DNA from: a virus | IMG/VR virus record: IMGVR_UViG_3300046747_000423 | Coordinates: 1-23,876 of that record | DNA: 23,876 nt | Strand: one strand, 5' to 3' | Part shown: piece after piece, positions 11,929-18,570 of the stretch | How the letters are laid out: each line of letters begins with the position of its first letter | Numbering within the stretch: position 1 is the first letter of the stretch | Notes under the pieces: generated by a model | Told to the model about the DNA's origin: nothing | The model's input: the letters and a program-made list of their open reading frames with translations, nothing else | Database searches by the model: none | Position numbers and translations under genes: made by a program

Positions 11929-13192
11929 TGGGTTTTCCGTACTTCGCCCACACGGCCGGATCCACGCCGGCGGGCGGCGTGTTCGGGTTGATATAGGCCG
12001 GCGCGCCCGGCGGCACCGGCGCTGGTGCGCCTCCGGTCGCCTCTGCCGGCACCGGCGCCGTGCGCAGGTTGCGTGACGCATCTTCGGGGGTCAGTCCGGA
12101 CAGCTGCCGCGCCTGCTTGCGCGTCTGGTCGAGCCAATAGTTGTACGTCGTCATGGCGTCTTTCCAGTCCTTCTGACTGGTCGCCTGACTGGCGCGCTGC
12201 GCCGCACTGAGCACGAGGTCGAGTTCTTTCTCCTGCAGCGCGCCGAAACCGGTGGCGCCGGTCTTGTCCGAGCGCATATTGACCAGCGTGCCAATGGTGT
12301 TGTTGGCGATGAACTGTTTCTGCGCCACTTCCCAGTTCGACGTGTCGGAGCCGCGCAGCGTCGGGAAGTAGCTGAACACGCTGTGCGCCAACGGCGTGTC
12401 CTTGTTCAGCAGGTAGTCGGCCTGCGACTGCAGCGCGTCGATCTGATTCTCTTTCGCCGGCAGATCTTTCCAATAGTTGTACTGGGTCTGCATCTTGTCG
12501 ACACCCTGCACGCGCCCCTGCACGTCGGTCGACGACAATCCTTCTACCGGCGTCGGCCCGTCGGTCTTAGAAAACTGCCAGCCCTGTCCCGACTTGTCGA
12601 ACGCCAGCTGCGGCTGCGCGGCGATGCCGACACCCGGCGCGGCCTGCGCGTTATCGGTCATGTCCCATAGCGTCGGCGGCTTGGTCGGATCGTACGGGTC
12701 GACGCGCGCCTGCCCGGCGTGGCCGTTGGTGAGTAGCAGCGGGCTGCCCACGGTGCCTTTCGGGTAGTGCGTCGAGCCGGATTTCTCCGCGGCGAGCAGT
12801 CCGGGGATGATCGCCATTGCCGACTTCGGATCGGCTGACGCGAGGTCGGCGATCGAGGCGCTGTACTGCCCCAGCAATCCCTGCGACTGGTCGGTGTTGA
12901 ACATGCCGGTGTTCGGGTCGAACGGCTGGTTGCGGCCGGGGTCGATCAGGCCGGGCAGCGTCTGGCGCAGCGCCGCGTCGGCCTTCTGCTGCGACATCTG
13001 TTCCTGTTGGGTGGCGTAGTCGCCGCGGTACTGCTGCGCGCCCAGCAGACCACTGAGGCCGGCGGTCGCGGGGTTGATGCGGCGGTCATAGCGCGACTGC
13101 AGCAGGCCAAGGCCCAGCCGGAAGGCCGAATTGCCGAGCAGGCCGGAGCCACCTTCGGGGTTGCCGAGGAACTGATCGAGCAAGCCGGCCAT
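11921..13192 (-). CDS. internal virion / ejection-type protein, 423 aa
   Basis: Begins MAGLLDQFLGNPEGGSGLLG with a Gly/Leu-rich amphipathic N-terminus (about residues 1-55), then a Gln-rich helix (QQEQMSQQKADAALRQTLP), a central domain ending in helical segments (WEVAQKQFIANNTIGTLVNMRSDKTGATGFGALQEKELDLV) and a disordered Pro/Ala-rich tail. The phrase about not-ignoring N-terminal Gly-Leu repeats and Gln helices is typical of podovirus ejection proteins between the nozzle and the largest internal protein. Start ATG 13192 forms TAATG with the upstream stop. Assignment is mainly positional. Confidence 0.65.
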   Translation of the reverse strand: MAGLLDQFLGNPEGGSGLLGNSAFRLGLGLLQSRYDRRINPATAGLSGLLGAQQYRGDYATQQEQMSQQKADAALRQTLPGLIDPGRNQPFDPNTGMFNTDQSQGLLGQYSASIADLASADPKSAMAIIPGLLAAEKSGSTHYPKGTVGSPLLLTNGHAGQARVDPYDPTKPPTLWDMTDNAQAAPGVGIAAQPQLAFDKSGQGWQFSKTDGPTPVEGLSSTDVQGRVQGVDKMQTQYNYWKDLPAKENQIDALQSQADYLLNKDTPLAHSVFSYFPTLRGSDTSNWEVAQKQFIANNTIGTLVNMRSDKTGATGFGALQEKELDLVLSAAQRASQATSQKDWKDAMTTYNYWLDQTRKQARQLSGLTPEDASRNLRTAPVPAEATGGAPAPVPPGAPAYINPNTPPAGVDPAVWAKYGKPSG

Positions 13193-14220
13193 TATTGGTA
13201 TCCCCCCACCGCACCGAGCAGGCCGCCGATCAGCGCGCCATAACCCGGATAGATCTGGTTACCGGCGGCAGCGCCGGCGATGCCGCCGCCGATCGCGCCG
13301 GTGGTCGGCGAGCCCTGCGGGTTCGGATTGGTCTGCGTGCCGTAGCCGCCCGGCAGCCCGTAGATCAGGTTCGCGTAGTTCTGCAGGTTCTGATACGGCG
13401 ACATCTGACCGAAGTTGTAGCGGCTCATCGCATCGTTGATGCCCAGCTGACCCTGCTGCTGCACCGCACTGCCGACCCCAGCCAGCCGGTCGATGTTGTT
13501 CCAGTCGATCTGCGATGCCTGCGGCGCGAACGCGCCGGCGCGACCTTGGTCGGCGCTGATCTGCCCGTACAGGCTGCCCTGCGCGCCGATGCCGCCGAGG
13601 CCGAGTTGCCCCAGCTGGCCCGCTGCACCCAGCTGATTCTGCCGCTCGTTGGCGTAGTTGCCGCCGTAGATGTTGGCCGACAGATCGCTGAGTGACTTGC
13701 CGTATTGGCCCGCCGCGTCGCCGAGGTATTCACCTTGGATGCCCGAGCCGGTGCGTGACGCCGCGCCGAAGGCGGCGTTGATGCCGGGGTTCACTACGTT
13801 CTCATAGTTCTGCGTGATCGGTCGCGACGCCGCACTGAACATCTGATCGAGGTAGGGGTTCGAATTCAGGTAGTCGCCGCGCGCCGTCTGACCGAGTTGC
13901 GACAGGCCGCCACCGATGCCGCCGGTTAGTTGGTCGGCGCCTTGCGCGGCACCGGACAGATCGACTTGGCCCTGCCCCAGCGATTGCTGCAGGTATTGGT
14001 TGAAGGCGCCTTCGGTCGGCGAGCCGTAGGCACGCTGTTCGGTCGCGCCGAAGGCCTGCTGCTGTTGCGGCGAAAAGGGCGCGTACGTCTGGTCCGGGAA
14101 GTAACTCGGACCGCCGCCGGCGTAGTTCTGCTGCCCCTGTTTGAAGAGGTCAGAGAGGTAGGGTTGCTGCCCCGCCCAAGGCGTGGTGGTGGTCTTGCCG
14201 CCGGTCTGTCCGCCGCCCAT
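13192..14220 (-). CDS. putative ejection protein with glycine-zipper C-terminus, 342 aa
   Basis: N-terminus MGGGQTGGKTTTTPWAGQQP followed by YLSDLFKQGQ and a PDQTYAPFSPQQQQA element, a pattern common in phage proteins placed among ejection genes. The middle is Gln/Gly/Asn-rich; the last 35 residues (GAIGGGIAGAAAGN ... GALIGGLLGAVGGYQ) form a glycine zipper able to insert in membranes or oligomerise. It has almost no Cys and few Lys. The ATG shares a base with the upstream stop (TGATG), and the stop is coupled to the 423-aa gene. Likely helps form the DNA conduit during ejection; inferred. Confidence 0.65.
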   Translation of the reverse strand: MGGGQTGGKTTTTPWAGQQPYLSDLFKQGQQNYAGGGPSYFPDQTYAPFSPQQQQAFGATEQRAYGSPTEGAFNQYLQQSLGQGQVDLSGAAQGADQLTGGIGGGLSQLGQTARGDYLNSNPYLDQMFSAASRPITQNYENVVNPGINAAFGAASRTGSGIQGEYLGDAAGQYGKSLSDLSANIYGGNYANERQNQLGAAGQLGQLGLGGIGAQGSLYGQISADQGRAGAFAPQASQIDWNNIDRLAGVGSAVQQQGQLGINDAMSRYNFGQMSPYQNLQNYANLIYGLPGGYGTQTNPNPQGSPTTGAIGGGIAGAAAGNQIYPGYGALIGGLLGAVGGYQ

Positions 14221-14648
14221 CAGCTGAGTTCCTTTCGGTAGATCGTGAACTTGGGTTTATAGTCCTGATGCCGCCGTTCGAAGATCCGCCAGCCGCGCCG
14301 GCCGCGGAATTCTACTGCGTCGCACATGTGGCTGCGCGCGAACGTCTCCATTACGGTGATCCAGTCGTCGAGCCACGTGCGCAGGTTCTGCCCGGCAAGG
14401 AAGTCGACGAACAGCACCCGCTCATACTGGCGGTGCTCGATCGAGGTGCCCACGACGCCTTCGAAGTCGTTGACCACCCACAGCTGAATCTTGCCGGCCT
14501 TCATTTCGCCGTACAAATATGCGACTTGCGCCTTGTCGATCCGTTGGAACAGCCGGGCCACGCGCGGCCACACCAGATCAATGCGGTTGACCGGCACGCC
14601 GCCGATGTGCGCTTTCAGGTTGGGCGGAAACTGTTCGGCTTCGCTCAT
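14220..14648 (-). CDS. GNAT-like phage protein, 142 aa
   Basis: The second half resembles the GNAT-fold proteins found in podovirus tail/ejection clusters: strands IQLWVVND and GVVGTSIEH, then RVLFVDFLAG, a long helix (LRTWLDDWITVMETFARSHMC), strand AVEFRGRRGW and a final strand FTIYRKEL. GRRGW recalls the GR-GW motif of those proteins. Whether it binds acetyl-CoA is unclear because the usual pyrophosphate loop (Q/RxxGxG/A) is not evident. The frame is open to 15473, but ATG 14648 forms ATGA with the upstream stop and has normal protein composition. Role in virion assembly or modification unknown. Confidence 0.6.
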   Translation of the reverse strand: MSEAEQFPPNLKAHIGGVPVNRIDLVWPRVARLFQRIDKAQVAYLYGEMKAGKIQLWVVNDFEGVVGTSIEHRQYERVLFVDFLAGQNLRTWLDDWITVMETFARSHMCDAVEFRGRRGWRIFERRHQDYKPKFTIYRKELS

Positions 14649-15238
14649 GAGAACAGCCTGCCGAACGGGTTGGGGGGCGTTACTTGCTGGCCGCCGTTCA
14701 TGCGCAGCTGCGCCAGCAATTCCGGCGGCAGCGAGTTCAGCGCCGAGCCGCCCGGCGGCGGCAGCATCTGCGGCGGCTGGCCGGGGTTGACCGGCATGGT
14801 GTGCATCATGTTGCCGCCCAGCGGTCCCTGCATGCCCGGGCCCGATCCCCCGAAACCGAGGGGCGGTCCGCCGAGGCCGCCCAAGCCGGGGGAGCCGAGG
14901 GGTCCCGCCTGCGCTTGAGCGGCCGCCGGCGGGACGGCGCCCCCGTAGGACAACCGCAGCGCCATGTCGTTGTACGGTCCGAGCCCGAACATCTGATTTG
15001 AGGGGCGGCCCGGGCCATAGGCCGGATTGCCGGAGACGGGCGCCTGCCGCATCGGCGCCAGCGAAGCACCCACCGCGGTCGCCTGCACGGCGTCGCGCTT
15101 GGCCTGCTGCTTGCCGCTGTTGCCGCTGCTGCCCTGAATGCCGCTGCGCAGCTGGTGTTCGTACTTCTGGAACGGCGACAGCTTGTTGAGGACGTTGTCC
15201 TTGAGCTTCAGCGGATTCAGATTCTCTAGGAAACTCAC
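14645..15238 (-). CDS. Gly/Pro-rich low-complexity protein, 197 aa
   Basis: Only the first 60 residues look structured (MSFLENLNPLKLKDNVLNKL with FQKYEHQLR). The remainder is Gly/Pro/Leu/Met-rich (GSPGLGGLGGPPLGFGGSGP, MLPPPGG), likely disordered or collagen-like without strict GXY periodicity. It starts with ATG 15238 in ATGA overlap with the nozzle gene. No function recognised. Placement between the nozzle and ejection genes suggests a minor virion protein or assembly linker. Confidence 0.65.
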   Translation of the reverse strand: MSFLENLNPLKLKDNVLNKLSPFQKYEHQLRSGIQGSSGNSGKQQAKRDAVQATAVGASLAPMRQAPVSGNPAYGPGRPSNQMFGLGPYNDMALRLSYGGAVPPAAAQAQAGPLGSPGLGGLGGPPLGFGGSGPGMQGPLGGNMMHTMPVNPGQPPQMLPPPGGSALNSLPPELLAQLRMNGGQQVTPPNPFGRLFS

Positions 15239-16701
15239 CGTCTACCTCCCAGTGCGGCCGCGTCGAGTTCGACGCCTTGCCCGTGTGTAAAGCCGCCGCC
15301 GATGTTGACGCGATACCGCTGATAGCGGCTGTTGGTGATGATGCACGCCTTGCCTTCCGGCGTGAGCCCGCGCGCGCTACCGAAGGTGACGTTGCCGGCC
15401 GGCAGGTTACGTTTGCCCGCCTGCACCGTGAACGTGGTGGCCGGCGTGCCATCGACGATCGGCCGGACAGCATTGGTGATCAATCGCTGTCCCGAGCGCA
15501 GTTCCTTGGTGTCGATGGTCGCGGCCAGCGCGGCGCCGGAGAAGTCCGCCGTTTTGTGGTCGGAGCCGAACGCCGCCAGCGACAGCGCGCCGCCTTTGAA
15601 TGCGTCGGTATCGACCGGTATAGACTGAATGTCTATACCGGAAGGAAATGGCGTGTCCAGCTGGTCGAGCGTGAGCCCCGAGGTGACGTACTCCGCCAGC
15701 CACTCGGTGTTCACTTCGCCGTAGGTGAAGCGCCCCGACGGCCAATGGAAGATCAACAGGCGATCGTTGTAGGCGAGCGACGACGACGAGCGGAACGCCC
15801 AGAACACCAGCGCGTTCTGCCGGTCGACGGCGGAGTTCATCTGCGCCACCGACGACATGTCCGAGTTGGCGCGGAACCACTTGTTCACCTTGTTGGCGCC
15901 GATCGGCGTGCACGGCGTCGAGCCGGAAAACATGTAGAAGCCGTCGTGCGAGTAAAAGAAGATGAACGGGCCGGTCCAGCAGACCGAGTTCGGCGCCGGC
16001 GTGCCGCGGCCGGGTTCGATTTCGTTGAACTGGAAAATGGTCGGCGGGCCCACGTATTCCATGTGATTTAGGGAATGCTCCTGCAAGACGAACCCGACTT
16101 CACCGGGGACGATCTTTTGAACCCGCCCGCCTTTACCGAACAGCTGCTGACGGTCCGACTGAGTCTGCCGCGACGGCGTCCACAGCGTCGCGTTGTTGTA
16201 GCCGGACCAGCCGAGGAAGTCAGGCCCGTAGGCTTGCAGATCCCCGAGCACCACGAAGTCGCGCACCACCGCGATCCGCTTGGCGTTGTAGGGCGAGCCG
16301 GTCTGATCGGCAAACGCCGACGACGTGCCCACGGTGTACTTCTGCATCGCGTCGAAGTAGTCGACGCCGAGCACGTCATTGCCGAACTTGGCGAATTCCC
16401 AGCTGGTGGCCGAGTACGCGTGCAGCGACTTCGACACGTTGGTCCACGTGGTGCCCGAGTCGAGCCGATACAGGTCCTGCGCATCGCCGGCAAAGTTGTA
16501 GATGACGTTGTCCGAGCCCTGCAGCCATATCGAACCGAGGCACGCCGCGGTCAGCGCGTTGGTGAACGACGCCAGCGAGTTCAGCTGCCGGTAGCTTTTC
16601 AGCTGCGGCAAACAGTTCTTCGCGATCAGCGCACCGGGGTTCTCCAGATCGGGCAGATCGGGGAGCCATTCGCCGAAGTCGAGCGGTGTCGGGTCACTCA
16701 T
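15235..16701 (-). CDS. tail nozzle / DNA stabilisation protein, P22 gp10-like, 488 aa
   Basis: Closes the portal channel below the adaptor. N-terminal LPDLPDLENPGALIAKNCLPQ followed by KSYRQLNSL is the characteristic start of podovirus packaged-DNA stabilisation proteins. The chain is beta-rich with Trp/Gly/Tyr blades (GWSGYNNATLWTPS, FIFFYSHDGFYMFSG, LIFHWPSGRFTYGEV), fitting a propeller-type fold. The length is close to P22 gp10. It is the first gene left of the antisense 68-aa cassette, with about 420 bases separating it from the adaptor gene. It contains a strong inverted repeat at 15615-15641. The Shine-Dalgarno before ATG 16701 is weak. Confidence 0.75.
   Translation of the reverse strand: MSDPTPLDFGEWLPDLPDLENPGALIAKNCLPQLKSYRQLNSLASFTNALTAACLGSIWLQGSDNVIYNFAGDAQDLYRLDSGTTWTNVSKSLHAYSATSWEFAKFGNDVLGVDYFDAMQKYTVGTSSAFADQTGSPYNAKRIAVVRDFVVLGDLQAYGPDFLGWSGYNNATLWTPSRQTQSDRQQLFGKGGRVQKIVPGEVGFVLQEHSLNHMEYVGPPTIFQFNEIEPGRGTPAPNSVCWTGPFIFFYSHDGFYMFSGSTPCTPIGANKVNKWFRANSDMSSVAQMNSAVDRQNALVFWAFRSSSSLAYNDRLLIFHWPSGRFTYGEVNTEWLAEYVTSGLTLDQLDTPFPSGIDIQSIPVDTDAFKGGALSLAAFGSDHKTADFSGAALAATIDTKELRSGQRLITNAVRPIVDGTPATTFTVQAGKRNLPAGNVTFGSARGLTPEGKACIITNSRYQRYRVNIGGGFTHGQGVELDAAALGGRR
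15615..15641. repeat. 11-bp perfect inverted repeat inside the nozzle gene
   Basis: CCGGTATAGAC (15615-15625), loop TGAAT, GTCTATACCGG (15631-15641). It is richer in A/T than its surroundings and lies fully within coding sequence (residues around SGIDIQSIP). No T-tract follows on either strand. On the plus strand TTGAAT (15596-15601) lies 17 bases before TATAGA (15619-15624), a weak antisense promoter match. Confidence 0.85.
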
Positions 16702-16795
16702 GGCAATGACCGTTCGTCGGATAGGTAATTCGCTGACGCGGGGTCACGTAACCCCTTGATCTGACCGTCGGGCGGGGGGGCGCGAAAAGTGCGTT

Positions 16796-16804
16796 TGGTA
16801 TAAT
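16796..16804 (+). promoter_or_regulatory. extended -10 promoter of the 68-aa gene
   Basis: TGGTATAAT: a perfect TATAAT at 16799-16804 preceded by the TGn extension. No -35 match is present at the right distance (the region is a G-run), as is normal for extended -10 promoters. Expected start is near 16811, about 50 bases before the ATG. Confidence 0.75.
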
Positions 16805-16859
16805 GGCCTTGTCGCGGTGCATCCACGACTAGTTCATTAACAATATCGGAGAACGGAAA

Positions 16860-17066
16860 ATGACTGCTCCTGTCATAGTAAACAACGACGGCGCCTACAT
16901 CGTGATCGACGTCGATCGCTACATCGACGGCGTTCAGCACTGGTACAGAGTCAAAATGTGGTCGCGCGAACTGGTCGCGCTCTACGGCGACAAGGCGCTG
17001 AAGAACAAAAGCCAGAAGGTGAAGGAAGCGCACGGCGCCGTCGTAGTCGAATACTTGGGCGTCTGA
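16860..17066 (+). CDS. moron-like 68-aa protein, antisense to the late block
   Basis: Function not recognised. MTAPVIVNNDGAYIVIDVDR starts a compact, probably alpha/beta domain: strands APVIVN, AYIVIDV and HWYRVKMW, a Lys-rich helical part (DKALKNKSQKVKEAHG) and a final strand AVVVEYLG. GGAG precedes ATG 16860 with good spacing. It is the only plus-strand gene between 8000 and 23876 and has its own promoter and terminator, the layout of a moron expressed apart from the phage programme. Candidates include a host-modifying, anti-defence or superinfection protein, but nothing in the sequence selects among them. Late minus-strand transcripts would be antisense to it. Confidence 0.85.
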   Translation: MTAPVIVNNDGAYIVIDVDRYIDGVQHWYRVKMWSRELVALYGDKALKNKSQKVKEAHGAVVVEYLGV

Positions 17067-17071
17067 CAGAC

Positions 17072-17103
17072 CAGCCCGGCCGCGCCAACGGCCGGGCTGT
17101 TTT
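17072..17103 (+). terminator. Rho-independent terminator of the 68-aa gene
   Basis: CAGCCCGGCCG (17072-17082), loop CGCCAA, CGGCCGGGCTG (17089-17099), then TTTT (17100-17103). A perfect 11-bp GC stem begins five bases after the stop codon. No T-run lies on the other side, so it should stop only rightward transcription. Confidence 0.9.
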
Positions 17104-17121
17104 ACTTGGGTGCGCGGCACG

Positions 17122-17772
17122 TCAGACCACCTGTCGGTTGCCGCTGGCAACCAGTGCATTCCCCGCAAAACGACGCCGCATTTCCGCCTTGTTGAATGAC
17201 GCAATCGCGGCGAGCGCGCGTGCGTCGTAGCCGTCGGCAATCTCAAACATCTGCGCCCAGCGCGCGCCGGCGGCGAGCATCGACCACAGATATACGTCGT
17301 AGCCGCGCGTCAGCAGCACGTTGGTGCCGCCGGCGGCCGTGATGATGCTCGGCAAGTCGCCGTGGTATTGCAGGTAGATCGTGGTCGCTGGCGAGCCGCC
17401 CGCGGGGGCGAACGTGAAGCCGAGCGTGCCCAGCGCGTCGATCGCCTCGATCGTGTAGTACATCGGCGAGCTACCCGAGCCGGCCGTCCAGACGGATGAC
17501 TGCCGGATCAGTTCCGGCGTGAGGTAGGTGATCTTCGCCGTCTGGTTGACGTCGAGATACAGCGCGATGCCCGACTTGTAGTCGGCCGGCACCGCCACGG
17601 ATCGGCCCGTCAGCGACAGCGACGTGAATTTCTGGAAGCCCATTGGATAGACTTCGCGCCCGAGCCACGCCTCCGCCGCGAGCGTGATCGAGTCGATCGA
17701 CGTGCCACTGACGGCGATGTCATCGCGCGCCAGCCAGCTGTCGACGTCGACCTTGAGCGTGGCGTAGGTCAC
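17122..17772 (-). CDS. head-tail adaptor protein, SU10/P22 gp4-like, 216 aa
   Basis: Binds below the portal and joins it to the nozzle. MTYATLKVDVDSWLARDDIA with SIDSITLAAEAWLGREVYP is the usual helical start of phage adaptor proteins of this group, followed by a beta-containing insertion (VAVPADYKSGIALYLD, TIYLQYHGDLP) and a C-terminal helical bundle (YDVYLWSMLAAGARWAQMFE, FNKAEMRRRF). Length agrees with such adaptors. Its ATG overlaps the stop of the 123-aa gene by four bases. The terminator of the antisense cassette lies 18 bp beyond its stop. Confidence 0.75.
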   Translation of the reverse strand: MTYATLKVDVDSWLARDDIAVSGTSIDSITLAAEAWLGREVYPMGFQKFTSLSLTGRSVAVPADYKSGIALYLDVNQTAKITYLTPELIRQSSVWTAGSGSSPMYYTIEAIDALGTLGFTFAPAGGSPATTIYLQYHGDLPSIITAAGGTNVLLTRGYDVYLWSMLAAGARWAQMFEIADGYDARALAAIASFNKAEMRRRFAGNALVASGNRQVV

Positions 17773-18140
17773 AGCCGTTTCACCAGCGTGCGCAGGTTGG
17801 CGTAGTCGGACGAATTGATCTTCATGATTTCAAACGTCGTCCACGTGAAATATTGGCGGTACTTGGTCCGCCACTCTTTCTTCCACTGCATGTAGATGTT
17901 GAGCGGCACGGTGGCCGCATGGCGCGCTTCCGCGCCGTGCGCTACTCGCCCGTTATTGCGGATGTCCTTGGCGTGATCGAGGATCGCGTTGTCGACCGAT
18001 GTCGGGGTGAATTCTTCGGCGATGAGTTCATCGTCGTTGACGTGCACCCGGTGGATGACACCGGTCGGCGAGCGACCTAGCTCAATCGTCTTCAAGAGCG
18101 CGACCTTCGGCCGCCAGCTGCCGGCGGCGTGCGCGGCCAC
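17769..18140 (-). CDS. hypothetical head-region protein, up to 123 aa
   Basis: Not recognised by family. LKTIELGRSPTGVIHRVHVNDDELIAEEFTP precedes a helical region and a C-terminal MQWKKEWRTKYRQYFTWTTFEIM. ATG 18140 would overlap the upstream gene by 59 bp. TTG 18095-18093, preceded by GAAGG with suitable spacing and overlapping the upstream gene by only 14 bp, is a likely alternative giving 108 aa. Between capsid and adaptor genes it is probably a connector or minor head component. The N-terminal 15 residues (MAAHAAGSWRPKVAL) may therefore be untranslated. Confidence 0.65.
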   Translation of the reverse strand: MAAHAAGSWRPKVALLKTIELGRSPTGVIHRVHVNDDELIAEEFTPTSVDNAILDHAKDIRNNGRVAHGAEARHAATVPLNIYMQWKKEWRTKYRQYFTWTTFEIMKINSSDYANLRTLVKRL

Positions 18141-18522
18141 TCAGTTCCGCGTCTTTCGCCTTCTCCTGCACCTGCTTCAGTTCTTCGAGCGGGTTCAGCC
18201 GGGCGGCAACCGCATCGCGGGCCTTCTCCATTTCGTCGTCCTCGTTGGGACCACTGGAGACGAATTCCGGCGAGCACAGCTGTGCTTCGCGTGCGTCCGT
18301 GAAATGCAGCGGCCGCGTCGGCATGTCGCGCACCATTTCAATCAGACCTTTGTCGTACATCCCTTCGAACAACGCTGCCTCTGCGGGCACTGCGTCATCG
18401 AGTTCCAGCACTTCGGTCGGCTCCAGACGGCGTGCCGTCGGACCGAGGTCGAAGTGAATACCGCCGCATGCGAACACCGGCGGATCGCCCATCTGCTTGA
18501 TCCGAAAACGTACTAGAGCCAT
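18082..18522 (-). CDS. hypothetical head-region protein, 146 aa
   Basis: MALVRFRIKQMGDPPVFACG opens a beta-like N-terminal part followed by a compact acidic middle; residues 95-146 (DDEMEKARDAVAARLNPLEELKQVQEKAKDAEL...) are a charged helical, probably coiled-coil tail. It is the first gene after the major capsid gene and its hairpin, a place often held by a decoration or minor capsid protein. No family is recognised. The end overlaps the following gene. Confidence 0.65.
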   Translation of the reverse strand: MALVRFRIKQMGDPPVFACGGIHFDLGPTARRLEPTEVLELDDAVPAEAALFEGMYDKGLIEMVRDMPTRPLHFTDAREAQLCSPEFVSSGPNEDDEMEKARDAVAARLNPLEELKQVQEKAKDAELSGRARRRQLAAEGRALEDD

Positions 18523-18541
18523 AACCCGACACCTTGGTAGA

Positions 18542-18564
18542 GGGGCGCCCGGAACGGGCGCCCC
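18542..18564. repeat. 9-bp GC hairpin just after the major capsid gene
   Basis: GGGGCGCCC (18542-18550), loop GGAAC, GGGCGCCCC (18556-18564), seven bases past the capsid stop. The stem is perfect, but on the minus strand it is followed by TCTACC rather than a T-run. It may stabilise the capsid mRNA 3' end or partly terminate transcription to keep downstream expression lower. Confidence 0.8.
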
Positions 18565-18570
18565 GTTTGC

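Noticed and set aside
11929-12081. N-terminal 51 residues of the longest frame of the large ejection-type protein
   Set aside because: Arg/Cys-rich shadow of the 423-aa gene's 3' end; GTG 11928 fits the coupling and composition.
14649-15473. Long upstream extension of the GNAT-like gene to a 417-aa product
   Set aside because: The extra part reads another frame of the Gly/Pro-rich and nozzle genes and has shadow-type Arg/Ala composition; the coupled ATG at 14648 is better.
16740-16755. Short hairpin GGGGT-CACGTA-ACCCC left of the moron promoter
   Set aside because: Only five base pairs and no T-run on the minus strand; may be chance in GC-rich DNA.
16698-17246. Minus-strand 182-aa frame in the adaptor-nozzle gap, in the same direction as the late genes
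   Set aside because: It is Arg/Pro/His-rich and unstructured in look, overlaps the adaptor gene by 125 bp, and is opposite to a well-supported plus-strand gene with promoter and terminator.
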